A stretch of 64,000 bases of DNA. Source: Blastomonas aquatica. Its GTDB lineage: Bacteria; Pseudomonadota; Alphaproteobacteria; Sphingomonadales; Sphingomonadaceae. The stretch lies in the NCBI RefSeq assembly GCF_014639875.1, contig NZ_BMGD01000003.1, positions 434,001 to 498,000 on the forward strand, read 5' to 3'. This document shows positions 1 to 9,582 of this stretch, piece by piece; the stretch's first letter is position 1; every line of letters begins with the position of its first letter. A program made the position numbers and the translations under genes. The notes under the pieces are model-generated. The model was not told where the DNA came from. It saw nothing but the letters and a program-made list of their open reading frames with translations, and ran no database searches.

Positions 1-2227
1 GCCAGGACAGCGCAGAAGGTGACCCATCGAGCACGGTGACCAGGCCCGCACCGGGGCTTAGAGCGCCGAGTACGGTCTCGATATGACTGGGCCCTTGCGG
101 CTTGCCGTTCCATCGCGCCGCACGCTGCGCTGACCAGTCGCGGTGCAGGCGGTCGGGCGATGTGACGGCGAGCAGGCCGAGCCCGGGGATGTCGTCGCGC
201 AAAGCCTCCCACGCAGCGATGGCTTCAGGGGCGACCGCGCCGCAAAAGGCGATTGCCGCGTCGGCCTGGCCCGAAGGTTCGCGCAGCCAGTAAGCGCCCG
301 CGATCGCATCGTCTTCCCAAGCCGTATCGGTGCGGGTCACCTGCTCGATCACCCGCGTCGTCAGCCGCAGATAAACCGAGCTACCGGCGTCCGCCTGCAT
401 ATGCGCGAACGCCCAGCCCATCATCAGCGCAACCTCGTCGGCAAACGCGGGTTCGAAGCTTTCGAGACCCGGCTGGCCCATGCCGATCAGCGGAGTGTTG
501 ACCGACTGATGCGCGCCGCCTTCGCCAGCCAGCGTGATCCCCGAGGGCGTACCGATCAGCAGGAAGCGCGAATCCTGGTAGCACCCATAATTGAGCGCAT
601 CGAGACCGCGCGCGATGAAGGGATCGTAGACGGTGCCCACCGGGATCAGCCGCGTACCGAAATGCTGCGCGGAAAGCCCCAGCGCCGCCAGCGCGAGGAA
701 GAAGTTGTTCTCGGCAATCCCAAGCTCGATGTGCTGGCCGGCGCGGTGTCCGATCCATTTCTGCGCCGAGGGAATCTTTGCCTGCTGGAAGATATCGGCG
801 AGTTCCTGTCGCCGGAACAAGCCACGCTGGTTGACGAACGCGCCCAGATTGGTGGTCTGGGTAACATCTGGCGCGGTCGTCACCAGCCGGTCAGCGAGCG
901 GTGCATCGGACTTCGCCAGATCATGGAGCACCTTGCCGAATGCCGCCTGGGTCGATTGCTCGGCACCTTCGGGGACAGGCAGCCGGTCGGGAAGGGGGAT
1001 TGCGGGCGCTGCATGTTCCGCCTGCTTGCGGGCGATCGGGCTGTGATCGACAAAATCCTGCAGCGTATGCGCCAGATTGTCGCCGAGGCCTGCCCATTTG
1101 CCCCATTCGTCACCCGGAGAGATGCCTAGATCGCCGCGGAGGCTTTCGATCTGGCTGGTGTTCATCATGCCCGAATGGTTGTCCTTGTGCCCAGCGAGCG
1201 GCAGGCCATAACCCTTGACGGTATACGCGATCAGCAGCGTCGGGCGCTCGTCGTCCATGCTGTCGAACGCGTCGAGCAAGGTCTCGATGCAGTGCCCGCC
1301 CAGATTGGTCATCAGCCGGGCAAGCTCATCGTCATCGAACGATCCGACCAGATCTGCAACGCCGCGCTTGGTGCCGATGTCGCGGATCAGCCGTTCGCGC
1401 CACGCCGCGCCGCCCAGATAGGTGAGCGCGGCAAACTCGGCATTGGGGCAGGTCTCGATCCAGTCTTCGAGCGCCTTTCCGCCGGGCCGGGTGAAGGCCT
1501 CACGCTGCAGCTTGCCGTGCTTCAATGTGACCACGCGCCAGCCGCAGGTTTCAAAGATGTCGTCGAAACGACGGAACATCCGGTCTGCCGTGGTCGCATC
1601 GAGCGACTGGCGGTTGTAATCGACCACCCACCAGCAGTTTCGCAGATCGTGCTTGTAGCCTTCGATCAGGCATTCGTAGATGTTGCCTTCGTCGAGCTCG
1701 GCATCGCCCATCAGCGCGATCATCCGCCCCGAATTTTCTTCAGCCATCTGGCCGTGCGCGATCAGATAGTCCTGCACCAGCGATGAAAACGCCGTGATGG
1801 CGACCCCCAGCCCGACCGAACCGGTCGAGAAATCCACCGGAATGGAGTCCTTGGTGCGCGAGGGATAGCTCTGCACCCCGCCAAGGCCACGGAATCGTTC
1901 CATCTTCTCGCGGGTCTGTTCGTCGAGCAGATAATGGATCGCGTGCAGCACCGGCCCTGCGTGCGGCTTGACCGCCACCTTGTCCTGCGGGCGCAGCGCA
2001 TGGAAATAGAGCGCAGCCATGATCGCGGTCATCGACGCGCAACTCGCCTGATGCCCGCCGACCTTCAGCCCGTCGCGCTTGTCGCGCAGCGTGTTTGCGT
2101 TGTGGATCATCCACGACGACAGCCAGCGCAGCCGCTGCTCGAGCTGGGTAATCAGCTCGACGGTTTCAGCGCGCGAGGGGCTTGCCGCGCTGTCGGTGGC
2201 GCGCGTCGGTGTGTTGATGAGTGCCAT
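1..2227 (-). CDS. AceE/transketolase-like thiamine-diphosphate enzyme (3' end outside window)
   Basis: The reading frame stays open for about 742 codons to the window edge, so the C-terminus is missing. The protein begins MALINTP and shows the two halves of a homodimeric ThDP enzyme. The N-terminal half has GGHQAS (57-62), a conserved GLGG..SYPSR region near 114-124 and the ThDP/Mg motif GDAELDEGN (174-182). The pyrimidine-binding half has a GIAENNFF segment and EGGAHQS. These follow the E. coli AceE pattern (pyruvate dehydrogenase E1, homodimeric type) more closely than classical transketolase. No E2 or E3 gene is in view, so the substrate is uncertain. The start is supported by an AGGGA about a dozen bases upstream. 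It is transcribed divergently from the GNAT gene at 2.4 kb. Confidence 0.8.
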   Translation of the reverse strand, partial: MALINTPTRATDSAASPSRAETVELITQLEQRLRWLSSWMIHNANTLRDKRDGLKVGGHQASCASMTAIMAALYFHALRPQDKVAVKPHAGPVLHAIHYLLDEQTREKMERFRGLGGVQSYPSRTKDSIPVDFSTGSVGLGVAITAFSSLVQDYLIAHGQMAEENSGRMIALMGDAELDEGNIYECLIEGYKHDLRNCWWVVDYNRQSLDATTADRMFRRFDDIFETCGWRVVTLKHGKLQREAFTRPGGKALEDWIETCPNAEFAALTYLGGAAWRERLIRDIGTKRGVADLVGSFDDDELARLMTNLGGHCIETLLDAFDSMDDERPTLLIAYTVKGYGLPLAGHKDNHSGMMNTSQIESLRGDLGISPGDEWGKWAGLGDNLAHTLQDFVDHSPIARKQAEHAAPAIPLPDRLPVPEGAEQSTQAAFGKVLHDLAKSDAPLADRLVTTAPDVTQTTNLGAFVNQRGLFRRQELADIFQQAKIPSAQKWIGHRAGQHIELGIAENNFFLALAALGLSAQHFGTRLIPVGTVYDPFIARGLDALNYGCYQDSRFLLIGTPSGITLAGEGGAHQSVNTPLIGMGQPGLESFEPAFADEVALMMGWAFAHMQADAGSSVYLRLTTRVIEQVTRTDTAWEDDAIAGAYWLREPSGQADAAIAFCGAVAPEAIAAWEALRDDIPGLGLLAVTSPDRLHRDWSAQRAARWNGKPQGPSHIETVLGALSPGAGLVTVLDGSPSALSW

Positions 2228-2425
2228 TGCGTCGCCAATCCCTGCATAGTCCCGCGCACGCTCGCGCTTCCAGCTGCTATATCGTTTGCATGGCGCATAT
2301 TGCTAGACATGGAAAACGTGCAGGACAGATCTTGGACTGTCCCTTGACATCTGCGCCGTCTGACCGACTTTCTGTAAGTGTCGATCGACACCAGATGGCT
2401 AGGCTTTCAGCAACGGCGGTACGCA

Positions 2426-3046
2426 ATGGACGGCGCAGGGCACTCCGGAGACAGCATCAACCAGATCATCCATACGACCGCCACCGACGGGAAGGACATA
2501 TGCATCCGCCCGATCCGGTCGACCGATGCCGCCAAAATGAGAGAGGGCATCGCGCATCTTTCTACCCAGTCCCGCTATCTGCGGTTCTTCTCGGTCCAGC
2601 CGATGCCATCCGACAGCGTGATCGCACGGCTGGTCGATGCCGATGGGCATGATCACATCGCCTGGGGCGCGATCCACATGAACGGCGAGGACAACCCGGC
2701 GATCGGCGCGGTCCACGCCATCCGCAGCACCGACCGCGAAGGGATCGGCGAGTTCTCGGTGGCGATCCTCGACGATTATCACGGAATCGGGCTGGGCCGC
2801 ATGCTCACCGCGGTACTGCTGATCAACTGCCATGCCGAACAGATGCGGGTGCTGGATATCCAGACGCTCGCGGAAAATCAGGCGGCCATCGGTTTCATCC
2901 GGTCGATCGGTGGGCAATTGCGGCAATGGGACAGCGGCGTGCAGGATTACGTGCTCGAAGTGCAGCCCGCGATCGAAGCGATGCGCAAAAGCTGCGAGCT
3001 GCAGGGCATCAGGGATATCTTCCAGGCTCTTGGGCCATATCTTTGA
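2426..3046 (+). CDS. GNAT family N-acetyltransferase
   Basis: The protein is about 206 residues and has a single GNAT fold. A typical N-terminal strand (IRPIRSTDA) is followed by LSTQSRYLRFF, a segment seen in the acetyltransferase domain of Pat/YfiQ-type protein lysine acetyltransferases. The acetyl-CoA pyrophosphate loop appears as GIGLGRML. The C-terminal 40 residues are a helical tail. A GTG start at 2378 would add 16 residues, but neither start has a strong ribosome site; the ATG was chosen because it has a GGCGG upstream and leaves a compact domain. A protein or small-amine substrate is possible; the target cannot be read from sequence. Confidence 0.75.
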   Translation: MDGAGHSGDSINQIIHTTATDGKDICIRPIRSTDAAKMREGIAHLSTQSRYLRFFSVQPMPSDSVIARLVDADGHDHIAWGAIHMNGEDNPAIGAVHAIRSTDREGIGEFSVAILDDYHGIGLGRMLTAVLLINCHAEQMRVLDIQTLAENQAAIGFIRSIGGQLRQWDSGVQDYVLEVQPAIEAMRKSCELQGIRDIFQALGPYL

Positions 3047-3061
3047 GCAACAGGCGCGCTG

Positions 3062-3913
3062 TCAGTTTGGACGGTTGCCCATCGTTTCGCCCAGCCGAAC
3101 CGCGCGTTCGGCTGCCCAGTCCGGATTGAAGGCGATCGTGTTCGGTCTGAACAGCATGACAACCGTCGAGCCGAGCAGAAACCGCCCCATTTCTTCGCCC
3201 TTGGCGAGCACGATATCCTGATCGGCATAGTCCCATTGCGAAATCTTCCCCGAGCGCCGGGTATTGATCACGCCATGCCACGGGGTTGCCATGCTGCCGA
3301 CGATCGTCGCCCCGACCAGCACCATCACGAATGGGCCATGATCGGGCGATTCAAACACGCACACCACGCGTTCGTTGCGCGCGAACAGGTTGGCGACACC
3401 GCGCGCGGTCACCGGGTTTACCGAAAACAGCGTACCGGGAACGTGGATCATACGCATCAGCCTGCCGTCACAGGGCATGTGCAGGCGGTGATAATCCCTG
3501 GGCGACAGGTACAGGTTGGCGAAATGGCCGTGACGGAACTGGTCTGCGAGCACTGAATCGCCACCGACGAGATCGGTGATCGTGTAGCGATGCCCCTTGG
3601 CCTGCAGGATATGGTGATCGTCGATCGCGCCCAGCTGGCTGATCGCGCCATCGACCGGGCTAGCGAAATCTGCGGTTGTCAGGGGTCGGATGCCGGGCTT
3701 CAGCGGGCGGGTGAAGAAGTCGTTGAAGCTGGTATAGCTCGCCAGATCAGGGTTTTCGGCCTCGGTCATGTCGACCTTGTAGCGCTGGACGAACCAGCGG
3801 ATCAGGCTGGCGGTCATCGTTCCGCCCCGCACACCGGCAATTCTCCCCGCCAGAGTGGTCAGCAGCTGCTTGGGCATGGCCTGTTGCAGCAATATGGTCA
3901 GGCGTTCGGACAT
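3062..3913 (-). CDS. psd: phosphatidylserine decarboxylase, E. coli-type
   Basis: This pyruvoyl-dependent membrane-associated enzyme makes phosphatidylethanolamine from phosphatidylserine. The 283-residue proenzyme carries the self-cleavage motif LGST with the serine at position 249, which becomes the pyruvoyl group of the alpha chain. Other family landmarks are FTRPLKPG, SPVDGAISQ, SPRDYHRLHMP and GATIVGSM. These are the signatures of the longer gammaproteobacterial family. A second psd of the short alphaproteobacterial type lies beside pssA at the right edge of the window, so this copy is an extra, non-orthologous one. It is convergent with the GNAT gene, with only 15 bp between stops. Confidence 0.93.
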   Translation of the reverse strand: MSERLTILLQQAMPKQLLTTLAGRIAGVRGGTMTASLIRWFVQRYKVDMTEAENPDLASYTSFNDFFTRPLKPGIRPLTTADFASPVDGAISQLGAIDDHHILQAKGHRYTITDLVGGDSVLADQFRHGHFANLYLSPRDYHRLHMPCDGRLMRMIHVPGTLFSVNPVTARGVANLFARNERVVCVFESPDHGPFVMVLVGATIVGSMATPWHGVINTRRSGKISQWDYADQDIVLAKGEEMGRFLLGSTVVMLFRPNTIAFNPDWAAERAVRLGETMGNRPN

Positions 3914-4058
3914 TGAGAACCTTGATCGGCGATGTCACTGGGGCCAGCGACCATCAGCACAATGGTAATGATTCAGGGTCTCTGGCTCAGAAAGCGATCA
4001 AGGTCCAGCCGTTCAGACGGATTGCACGGCGTGTTTTCGGACGAACCGATTGCCGGGG

Positions 4059-4946
4059 TCAGTCGAGTCCGAGCTTGCGAAGCGCACGATAGCCGAACGA
4101 CTTGACCGCATTGTGCACGGGATAGCGCTTGGGCGGGGCAGGGTTGAGACCGAGTTTTCGCAGCACGCTGTTCATCGCGTGTGCGTCGGTCTCGGCATAG
4201 CTCCATTCGGAGCGCCATGTGATCGACAGCGAGATCGAGGGCACGTCGCCATTGCGGACATAATGCGGTGCCATCACAGGGACGAAGATCGCCTGGCCGG
4301 GCTGCAGCCGGTAGTCAGCGCCGTGCGCGGCAAAGCCATCGTCCCATGGAAGATTGCGTGGGCCGTCGCCCGAATGATAGGCCTCGTGCGCCTGCGGCGC
4401 GGCAAAGCGCGGGTCGCCCGCCGGGAACACCGTCATGGTCTTCTTGCCCCGCAGTTGCAGCAGGATGTTGTGCTCGGGATCAAAGTGATAGGGTGTCATC
4501 GATCCGGGCGAGGACACGAAGACGAACCCTTCGGGGCGCAGCATCTCGCCCGTGGTCACGCTGGTGACATCCTCAAGCTCGGCCAGCAGCGCCATCAGCA
4601 GATCGCGATAGGCGGGCACCTGCTCGATGTTCTTGAGCACGCACCAGCTGTTGGCGCTGTCGATGCTGCGGATCGTCTCGCCGATGGTCAGGCCGTTCGA
4701 AGGCACGTCTTCGGGCCGGATACCGATGGGCAGATCACCCCGGTTATACTCAAGCGATTTTTCGGGCAGCGATTCGCCCAATTGTGCCAGCGCCTCCAGA
4801 TCGAGCAGCGGGTGCTGTAACAGGCAGTGGCTGAGCATATGCGGTGTCTCAGGGTAACACAGCGCAAAACGCGCCTTGGCATCGCCGGTGAACACCGCGC
4901 CGGTCAGGGTGCCTGCAAAATGGTCCTGATGGGGCTGATCAGTCAT
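4059..4946 (-). CDS. cupin-like (JmjC-type) domain protein
   Basis: The protein is about 295 residues. It contains a cupin_8/JmjC-like core: TPYHFDPEHN supplies an HxD metal-binding pair, and a later MAPHYVRNG supplies the distal histidine. Such proteins are usually Fe(II)/2-oxoglutarate oxygenases acting on proteins or small molecules, but the substrate is unknown. Three consecutive ATG codons occur at the start; the third gives the best 7-base spacing to the GGAG site. The gene overlaps the stop of the upstream GNAT-like gene, so the two are translationally coupled. The C-terminal stretch KRYPVHNAVKSFGYRALRKL is basic and may be a tether or substrate contact (inference). Confidence 0.75.
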   Translation of the reverse strand: MTDQPHQDHFAGTLTGAVFTGDAKARFALCYPETPHMLSHCLLQHPLLDLEALAQLGESLPEKSLEYNRGDLPIGIRPEDVPSNGLTIGETIRSIDSANSWCVLKNIEQVPAYRDLLMALLAELEDVTSVTTGEMLRPEGFVFVSSPGSMTPYHFDPEHNILLQLRGKKTMTVFPAGDPRFAAPQAHEAYHSGDGPRNLPWDDGFAAHGADYRLQPGQAIFVPVMAPHYVRNGDVPSISLSITWRSEWSYAETDAHAMNSVLRKLGLNPAPPKRYPVHNAVKSFGYRALRKLGLD

Positions 4947-6141
4947 CATCATTCTCCACGCAATGGGAGGGCGGCGGATCGCCGGCGGCAGCGGCACGGC
5001 GACGCTCCATGAATTGTTCGCCCTTGCGGAACAGACCGAACAGCGCAGGGCGACCATAGCCCTTGAGCGCCACGGATACCCGCGCGACATGGCGGCGTTC
5101 GGCCCACAGGCTGTCGATCATCGGATGACCCTCGGCCGCGCAGCTGTCCATCCAGTCGAGCCCATGATCGCGCAGAATGCCCAGGTTGTCGATCTGCAGC
5201 AGTACGCCGGGGGAAAAGCGGGCGTAATCCTCGGCAAAGGCGGTTTTGAATGAAAAGCCGCCCGGCGGGCTGAGGAAATTGACCAGCATTGCAATGGCGC
5301 GTCCGTCGAGCCGCATCGCGGTGACATGGAGCCTGCCGGATTGGTGCGCCGCATGGGTGGCCGACAGGAACAGATCATGGGTTTCGCGCATGTCCGCCAG
5401 CGCCGAACCGTTGCGGCCCTTCCAGCCTGAGCGCTCGAGCGCGAGGAACTCGCCGAGCCATGCGTCCAGACCTGCGGCCCCACAGCCCTCGACGATCTCG
5501 ATCGTGCCAAGCTCGGCCAACCGGTTGCGCAGGCGTGCCAGCTCCTTGCGCTTCTTCTTGCGCACGACCTGTTCGTAATAGGCTGGTCCGGCAAGCTGCG
5601 TTGAGAGCATGGCGCGCTCCTGCGCCATCACGATCGCACAGGTACGGTTCTGCCCGGCGCACAGCTGCGCGAGCGCGGCATAGACCGGGCCATCTGTGGC
5701 TATGCCATGCAGGTGGAGGAACACGCCGGCACCCAGTTTGCAATCAAGATCGGCGAGCAATGCCTGCCAGAAGGCGGTTTCGTGCCCTGGCCGCACCAAG
5801 GGTGTGCCCAGGAAGCAGTTGGGGTGACGCCAGTTCTGAATATGGGGAAGCAGCCAGCGGCCATAATAGTGTTCGCCCGCCAGCGGCATCACGCCGCACA
5901 ACTGGCCATCGACCTGCAGCGTCAGCAACCGCGCGCGGCGCAGGGTGTCGCAATGCTTGATCGCCGGAACAAGGAATTCGGGCGCATGAAAGACGTTAGG
6001 TTCGCTCGCGCATTCGGCGAGGCGGTGCCAGGCTGCAACGAAGGTATCGTCGAGGCTCACCGGATCGAGCATGACCAAGCGCGAGGTCGCCAACACCGCA
6101 GGCGCGGTGGAGGGGGCTCCCATGGTCATCCCTTGATCCAT
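4939..6141 (-). CDS. CelD/FemAB-like GNAT acyltransferase
   Basis: This protein of about 400 residues resembles the large Acetyltransf_6 (CelD/BcsL-like) group, in which two GNAT-like halves are fused. A basic helix (VVRKKKRKELARLRNRL) sits mid-protein, followed by ALERSGWKGRNGSAL and GGFSFKTAFAEDYARFSPG. Both are typical of this family, where they contact acyl donor and acceptor. Members act in polysaccharide or peptidoglycan acylation or aminoacylation, so an envelope role is plausible but not proven. An internal ATG two codons past residue 5 has a better AAGGG spacing and may be the true start. It overlaps the following cupin gene. Confidence 0.65.
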   Translation of the reverse strand: MDQGMTMGAPSTAPAVLATSRLVMLDPVSLDDTFVAAWHRLAECASEPNVFHAPEFLVPAIKHCDTLRRARLLTLQVDGQLCGVMPLAGEHYYGRWLLPHIQNWRHPNCFLGTPLVRPGHETAFWQALLADLDCKLGAGVFLHLHGIATDGPVYAALAQLCAGQNRTCAIVMAQERAMLSTQLAGPAYYEQVVRKKKRKELARLRNRLAELGTIEIVEGCGAAGLDAWLGEFLALERSGWKGRNGSALADMRETHDLFLSATHAAHQSGRLHVTAMRLDGRAIAMLVNFLSPPGGFSFKTAFAEDYARFSPGVLLQIDNLGILRDHGLDWMDSCAAEGHPMIDSLWAERRHVARVSVALKGYGRPALFGLFRKGEQFMERRRAAAAGDPPPSHCVENDDD

Positions 6142-6283
6142 GCGCAGTCGCGTCCTGTCCGAGTACGGGGCAGTCCCCGACCGTTAGCGATGTTATAGGA
6201 CGGCAGATCGAAACAACAGATTAAGTCGTGTGGTTAATCCGTTAAGGCTTTGGGGCAACGGACTTTGCCAGCGGGCTGCAAAG

Positions 6284-6315
6284 AAAAAGCCCCGCCGGAT
6301 AGATGCCGACGGGGC
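6284..6315 (-). terminator. rho-independent terminator of hppA
   Basis: On the minus strand a 10-bp GC stem (one mismatch, GCCCCGCCGG paired with CCGACGGGGC) with a 7-base loop is followed by TTTTTC. It lies about 35 bases beyond the hppA stop codon. Confidence 0.8.
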
Positions 6316-6350
6316 GAGTTGTCGTTCAGGTTATAAGGCTAACGCAAGCC

Positions 6351-8483
6351 TTAGCCCGCCGCAAGCGCCGCAAGCAGCAAAAGAGCGACAATATTGGTAA
6401 TTTTGATCATCGGATTGACCGCGGGGCCTGCGGTGTCCTTGTATGGATCTCCCACGGTGTCACCGGTGACCGCCGCCTTGTGCGCCTCGGATCCCTTGCC
6501 GCCGTGATGGCCATCCTCGATATACTTCTTGGCGTTGTCCCACGCGCCGCCGCCGCTGGTCATCGAGAGCGCGACGAATAACCCCGAGACGATCACGCCG
6601 AGCAACAGTGCGCCGAGCGCGGCAAAGCCGTTTGCCTGGCCAGCGACTGCAGTGATTACGTAGTACACAACGATCGGTGCGAGCACCGGCAGCAGCGAGG
6701 GGATGATCATCTCCTTGATCGCGGCCTTGGTGACCAGATCGACGGTCCGGGCGTAATCGGGCTTCGAGGTGCCCAGCATGATACCCGGATTGGTGCGGAA
6801 CTGCTCGCGTACTTCTTCGACCACTGCTCCGGCAGCGCGGCCCACGGCGGTCATGCCCATCGCGCCGAACAGATAGGGCAATAGCGCCCCAAGCAGCAGT
6901 CCGACGATCACGTACGGGTTGGACAGCGAGAAATCGACCGGGACGTCAGGGAAGAACTCCTTGAGGTCGGTCGTGTAGGCACCGAACAGGACGAGCGCGG
7001 CAAGCCCTGCCGAGCCGATCGCATAGCCTTTGGTCACTGCCTTTGTGGTGTTGCCCACGGCATCCAGCGCATCGGTCTTTTCGCGGACGCTGTCATCGAG
7101 CCCCGCCATCTCGGCGATCCCGCCAGCGTTGTCGGTTACTGGGCCGTAAGCGTCGAGCGCGACGACCATTCCGGCCAGCGCCAGCATTGCGGTGGCGGCA
7201 AAGGCTATGCCGACGACACCTGCGAGCTGGTGCGCGACGATCACTGCGACGACGATCAGCAATGTGGGCAAAGCAGTCGCCTCGAGGCTGATCGCCAGAC
7301 CCTGGATGACGTTGGTGCCATGGCCGGTTTCGGACGCCTTGGCGATCGAGCGCACCGGGCGGTAGTTGGTGCCGGTGTAGTATTCGGTGATCCAGATAAT
7401 CAGACCGGTGACGCCCAGCCCGACCAGCATCGTCAGATACAGGTCCATGCCGGTAAACGTCTGCGTGACGACGCCTTCTTCGGGTTTGAGCGAATAGGCG
7501 CTGCCCATGCCGATGATCGCATCGGTGACGAAATACAGGCCGATCGCCGATAGGATCGCGGTGACCGCAAAGCCCTTGTACATAGCGCCCATGATTGAGT
7601 TGGACGATCCCAGCCGCACGAAATAGGTGCCGATGATCGAGGTGATGATGCACAGGCCGCAGATGCCGAGCGGAAGGCCAACAAGCGGCAGCAGCGCGGC
7701 ATCGTCACCCGCCACCAGCAGCGCGATCGCGACCATGGTGACGCCGATAGTGACGACATAGGTCTCGAACAGGTCGGCGGCCATGCCCGCGCAATCGCCG
7801 ACATTGTCGCCGACGTTATCGGCGATGACGGCGGGATTGCGCGGGTCATCCTCGGGGATTCCGGCCTCGACCTTGCCAACAAGGTCCGCGCCGACATCGG
7901 CTGCCTTGGTGAAGATGCCGCCGCCCAGTCGCGCGAAGATTGAAATCAGCGACGCGCCAAAGGCCAATGCCACCAGGCCGTTGACGATGTTGCGGTCTTC
8001 GGGATTGCTCAGGCCATGACCTGCGATCGCATAGAGATAATAGAAATAGCCCGCCGTCGCGAGCAGCCCCAGGCCTGCGACCAGCATGCCGGTGATTGCA
8101 CCCGCGCGGAAGGCGAGGGTAAGGCCTGCCTGCAACGAGACGCTGGCGGCCTGCGCGGTGCGCATGTTGGCCCGGACAGAGATGTTCATGCCGATATAGC
8201 CGGCGACACCCGAAAGCACCGCACCGAGCACGAAGCCGACCGCCGAGACCGGGTTGCCGAACTTGTCGAGCAATCCCCAGACGAGAATGAGCACGACGAC
8301 TCCGACGATGGCGATGGTGCGGTATTGACGACCAAGATACGCCTGCGCGCCTTCCTGGATGGCGGCGCCGATCTCCTGCATTCTAGCGTTACCGGGTGAT
8401 TGGCTGAGAACCTGGCGGCTGGTGATGACACCATAAAGCACCGCGACCACTCCACACAGGATGGCAATCAAGACAACATTCAT
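6351..8483 (-). CDS. hppA: proton-translocating membrane pyrophosphatase
   Basis: This integral membrane pump of about 710 residues couples pyrophosphate hydrolysis to cation transport. It has the expected 15-16 hydrophobic segments. Substrate-binding motifs are clear: [11 protein letters not shown], the [19 protein letters not shown] stretch, and a C-terminal [12 protein letters not shown] followed by [10 protein letters not shown]. The sequence [10 protein letters not shown] has lysine at the position that is alanine in potassium-dependent enzymes, so the K+-independent, H+-pumping class is predicted. The ATG at 8483 was chosen over one five codons upstream because GGGGGAG lies six bases before it. 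The gene has its own promoter-like region and terminator, so it is probably monocistronic. Confidence 0.95.
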   Translation of the reverse strand: MNVVLIAILCGVVAVLYGVITSRQVLSQSPGNARMQEIGAAIQEGAQAYLGRQYRTIAIVGVVVLILVWGLLDKFGNPVSAVGFVLGAVLSGVAGYIGMNISVRANMRTAQAASVSLQAGLTLAFRAGAITGMLVAGLGLLATAGYFYYLYAIAGHGLSNPEDRNIVNGLVALAFGASLISIFARLGGGIFTKAADVGADLVGKVEAGIPEDDPRNPAVIADNVGDNVGDCAGMAADLFETYVVTIGVTMVAIALLVAGDDAALLPLVGLPLGICGLCIITSIIGTYFVRLGSSNSIMGAMYKGFAVTAILSAIGLYFVTDAIIGMGSAYSLKPEEGVVTQTFTGMDLYLTMLVGLGVTGLIIWITEYYTGTNYRPVRSIAKASETGHGTNVIQGLAISLEATALPTLLIVVAVIVAHQLAGVVGIAFAATAMLALAGMVVALDAYGPVTDNAGGIAEMAGLDDSVREKTDALDAVGNTTKAVTKGYAIGSAGLAALVLFGAYTTDLKEFFPDVPVDFSLSNPYVIVGLLLGALLPYLFGAMGMTAVGRAAGAVVEEVREQFRTNPGIMLGTSKPDYARTVDLVTKAAIKEMIIPSLLPVLAPIVVYYVITAVAGQANGFAALGALLLGVIVSGLFVALSMTSGGGAWDNAKKYIEDGHHGGKGSEAHKAAVTGDTVGDPYKDTAGPAVNPMIKITNIVALLLLAALAAG

Positions 8484-8572
8484 GCGTCGCTCCCCCAAAA
8501 AAGCGAACGGCCAAAATGGCCAGGTTGGCGATCACCGCGCCCTTCACATGAACGTCAGCGTCCCTGCGCATA

Positions 8573-8600
8573 GGTATAAGCGGGGTTGGCAGGGGCGCAA
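8573..8600 (-). promoter_or_regulatory. possible sigma-70 promoter of hppA
   Basis: On the minus strand TTGCGC and TATACC are separated by 16 bases, about 90 bases upstream of the hppA start. This is an inspection-based call only. Confidence 0.35.
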
Positions 8601-8642
8601 CTGAATTAAATGGAGGGTCTTGCCCCGCAAATCCGGGAGTTT

Positions 8643-9566
8643 TCAGCCGTGCTGCCAGCCAAGTTTTTTAGGCAGGTCGACCGGCATTCCGTTCCAGCTG
8701 ATGGTGAGTCCCGACCCCTCGCCAAACCCACCGACGCGGCAGGCGGCGACAGGCAGATGCGCCTCGCTATCGGCTGCAAACAGCAGCTGATAGTCGTCGC
8801 CGCCAGTGGCTGCGCAAAGTGCTGCTGCCTGATCTGCGCCAAAGGTCGCGGCGAAATCCGCCGATAGCGGAACCTTGGCCAGATCGATCCGCACCGCAAG
8901 GCCAGATGCGCTTGCCATCCGCGCGGCATCGATCAGCAGTCCGTCGGAAACATCCATCATCGCATGGGCGACCTGCGCCAGCGCGCAGCCATCGGCGATC
9001 CGCGCCTGGGGGCGGCGATAGGCGGCGATCAACGACTGTGGCGCGGTTCTGCCATCCTGCAGCAGCTGCAACCCGGCCCAGCCATCGCCGATGGTCCCGG
9101 TGACGAACAGTCCGTCGCTTGCCAGCGCCCCCGCGCGCGGCGGTGGCACTGGCACCGAGGGCAGGCCGATCGCTGTCAGCGAGAGCACCCTTGCTGTGCC
9201 TGCAGGCGCGCTGATTGTATCGCCGCCGATCAGCATCATGCTGTAATGGTCCAGCGCCTCTTGCAGTCCCTTCACGAATGCGCTGTCCCATGCCGCATCG
9301 CCGGTCAATGTGTGCCCGGTGAGGCAGGCGAGCGGGGTCGCGCCCTTGGCAGCAAGATCGGAAACATTCACCGCGACGAGCTTCCACGCGACATCGCACG
9401 GAGGATCATCGGGGAGGAAATGCACGCCCTCGGCGAGCATGTCCTTGGTGAAAACGAGGGCCTGCTTGCCGACAGTCAGCACCGCTGCATCATCGGCCAA
9501 GCCGCGCGCCGCCGGATCGGTTGCGATGCTGCGGAGCTGATCGATGAAGGCCGGTTCAGTGGTCAT
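8643..9566 (-). CDS. thiL: thiamine-monophosphate kinase
   Basis: ThiL phosphorylates thiamine monophosphate to the cofactor thiamine diphosphate in the cytoplasm. The 307-residue protein has the expected order: GLADDAAVL metal-binding acidic motif, NVSDLAAKGATPLA, MLIGGDTIS, MDVSDGLLIDA and GGDDYQLLF. The start MTTEPAFID was chosen because the open frame upstream runs through a repetitive palindromic element and does not resemble the family. It lies downstream of nusB, a common alphaproteobacterial order, but the repeat element separates the two by 231 bp. Confidence 0.93.
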   Translation of the reverse strand: MTTEPAFIDQLRSIATDPAARGLADDAAVLTVGKQALVFTKDMLAEGVHFLPDDPPCDVAWKLVAVNVSDLAAKGATPLACLTGHTLTGDAAWDSAFVKGLQEALDHYSMMLIGGDTISAPAGTARVLSLTAIGLPSVPVPPPRAGALASDGLFVTGTIGDGWAGLQLLQDGRTAPQSLIAAYRRPQARIADGCALAQVAHAMMDVSDGLLIDAARMASASGLAVRIDLAKVPLSADFAATFGADQAAALCAATGGDDYQLLFAADSEAHLPVAACRVGGFGEGSGLTISWNGMPVDLPKKLGWQHG

Positions 9567-9582
9567 CCGCGTTCTATAACCG

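Noticed and set aside
143-1129. Long plus-strand open frame over the AceE-like gene
   Set aside because: It is a shadow frame: the minus-strand translation has clear ThDP motifs and continues through the window edge, while this one has no domain-like pattern.
2344-2377. TTGACA as a promoter for the GNAT gene
   Set aside because: The -35 is perfect, but no -10 hexamer occurs at 16-18 bases; not strong enough to annotate.
6222-6245. TTAA clusters resembling CtrA boxes
   Set aside because: Spacing is 4 and 9 bases, not the 7 expected for TTAA-N7-TTAA; a similar pair near 24980 has 8.
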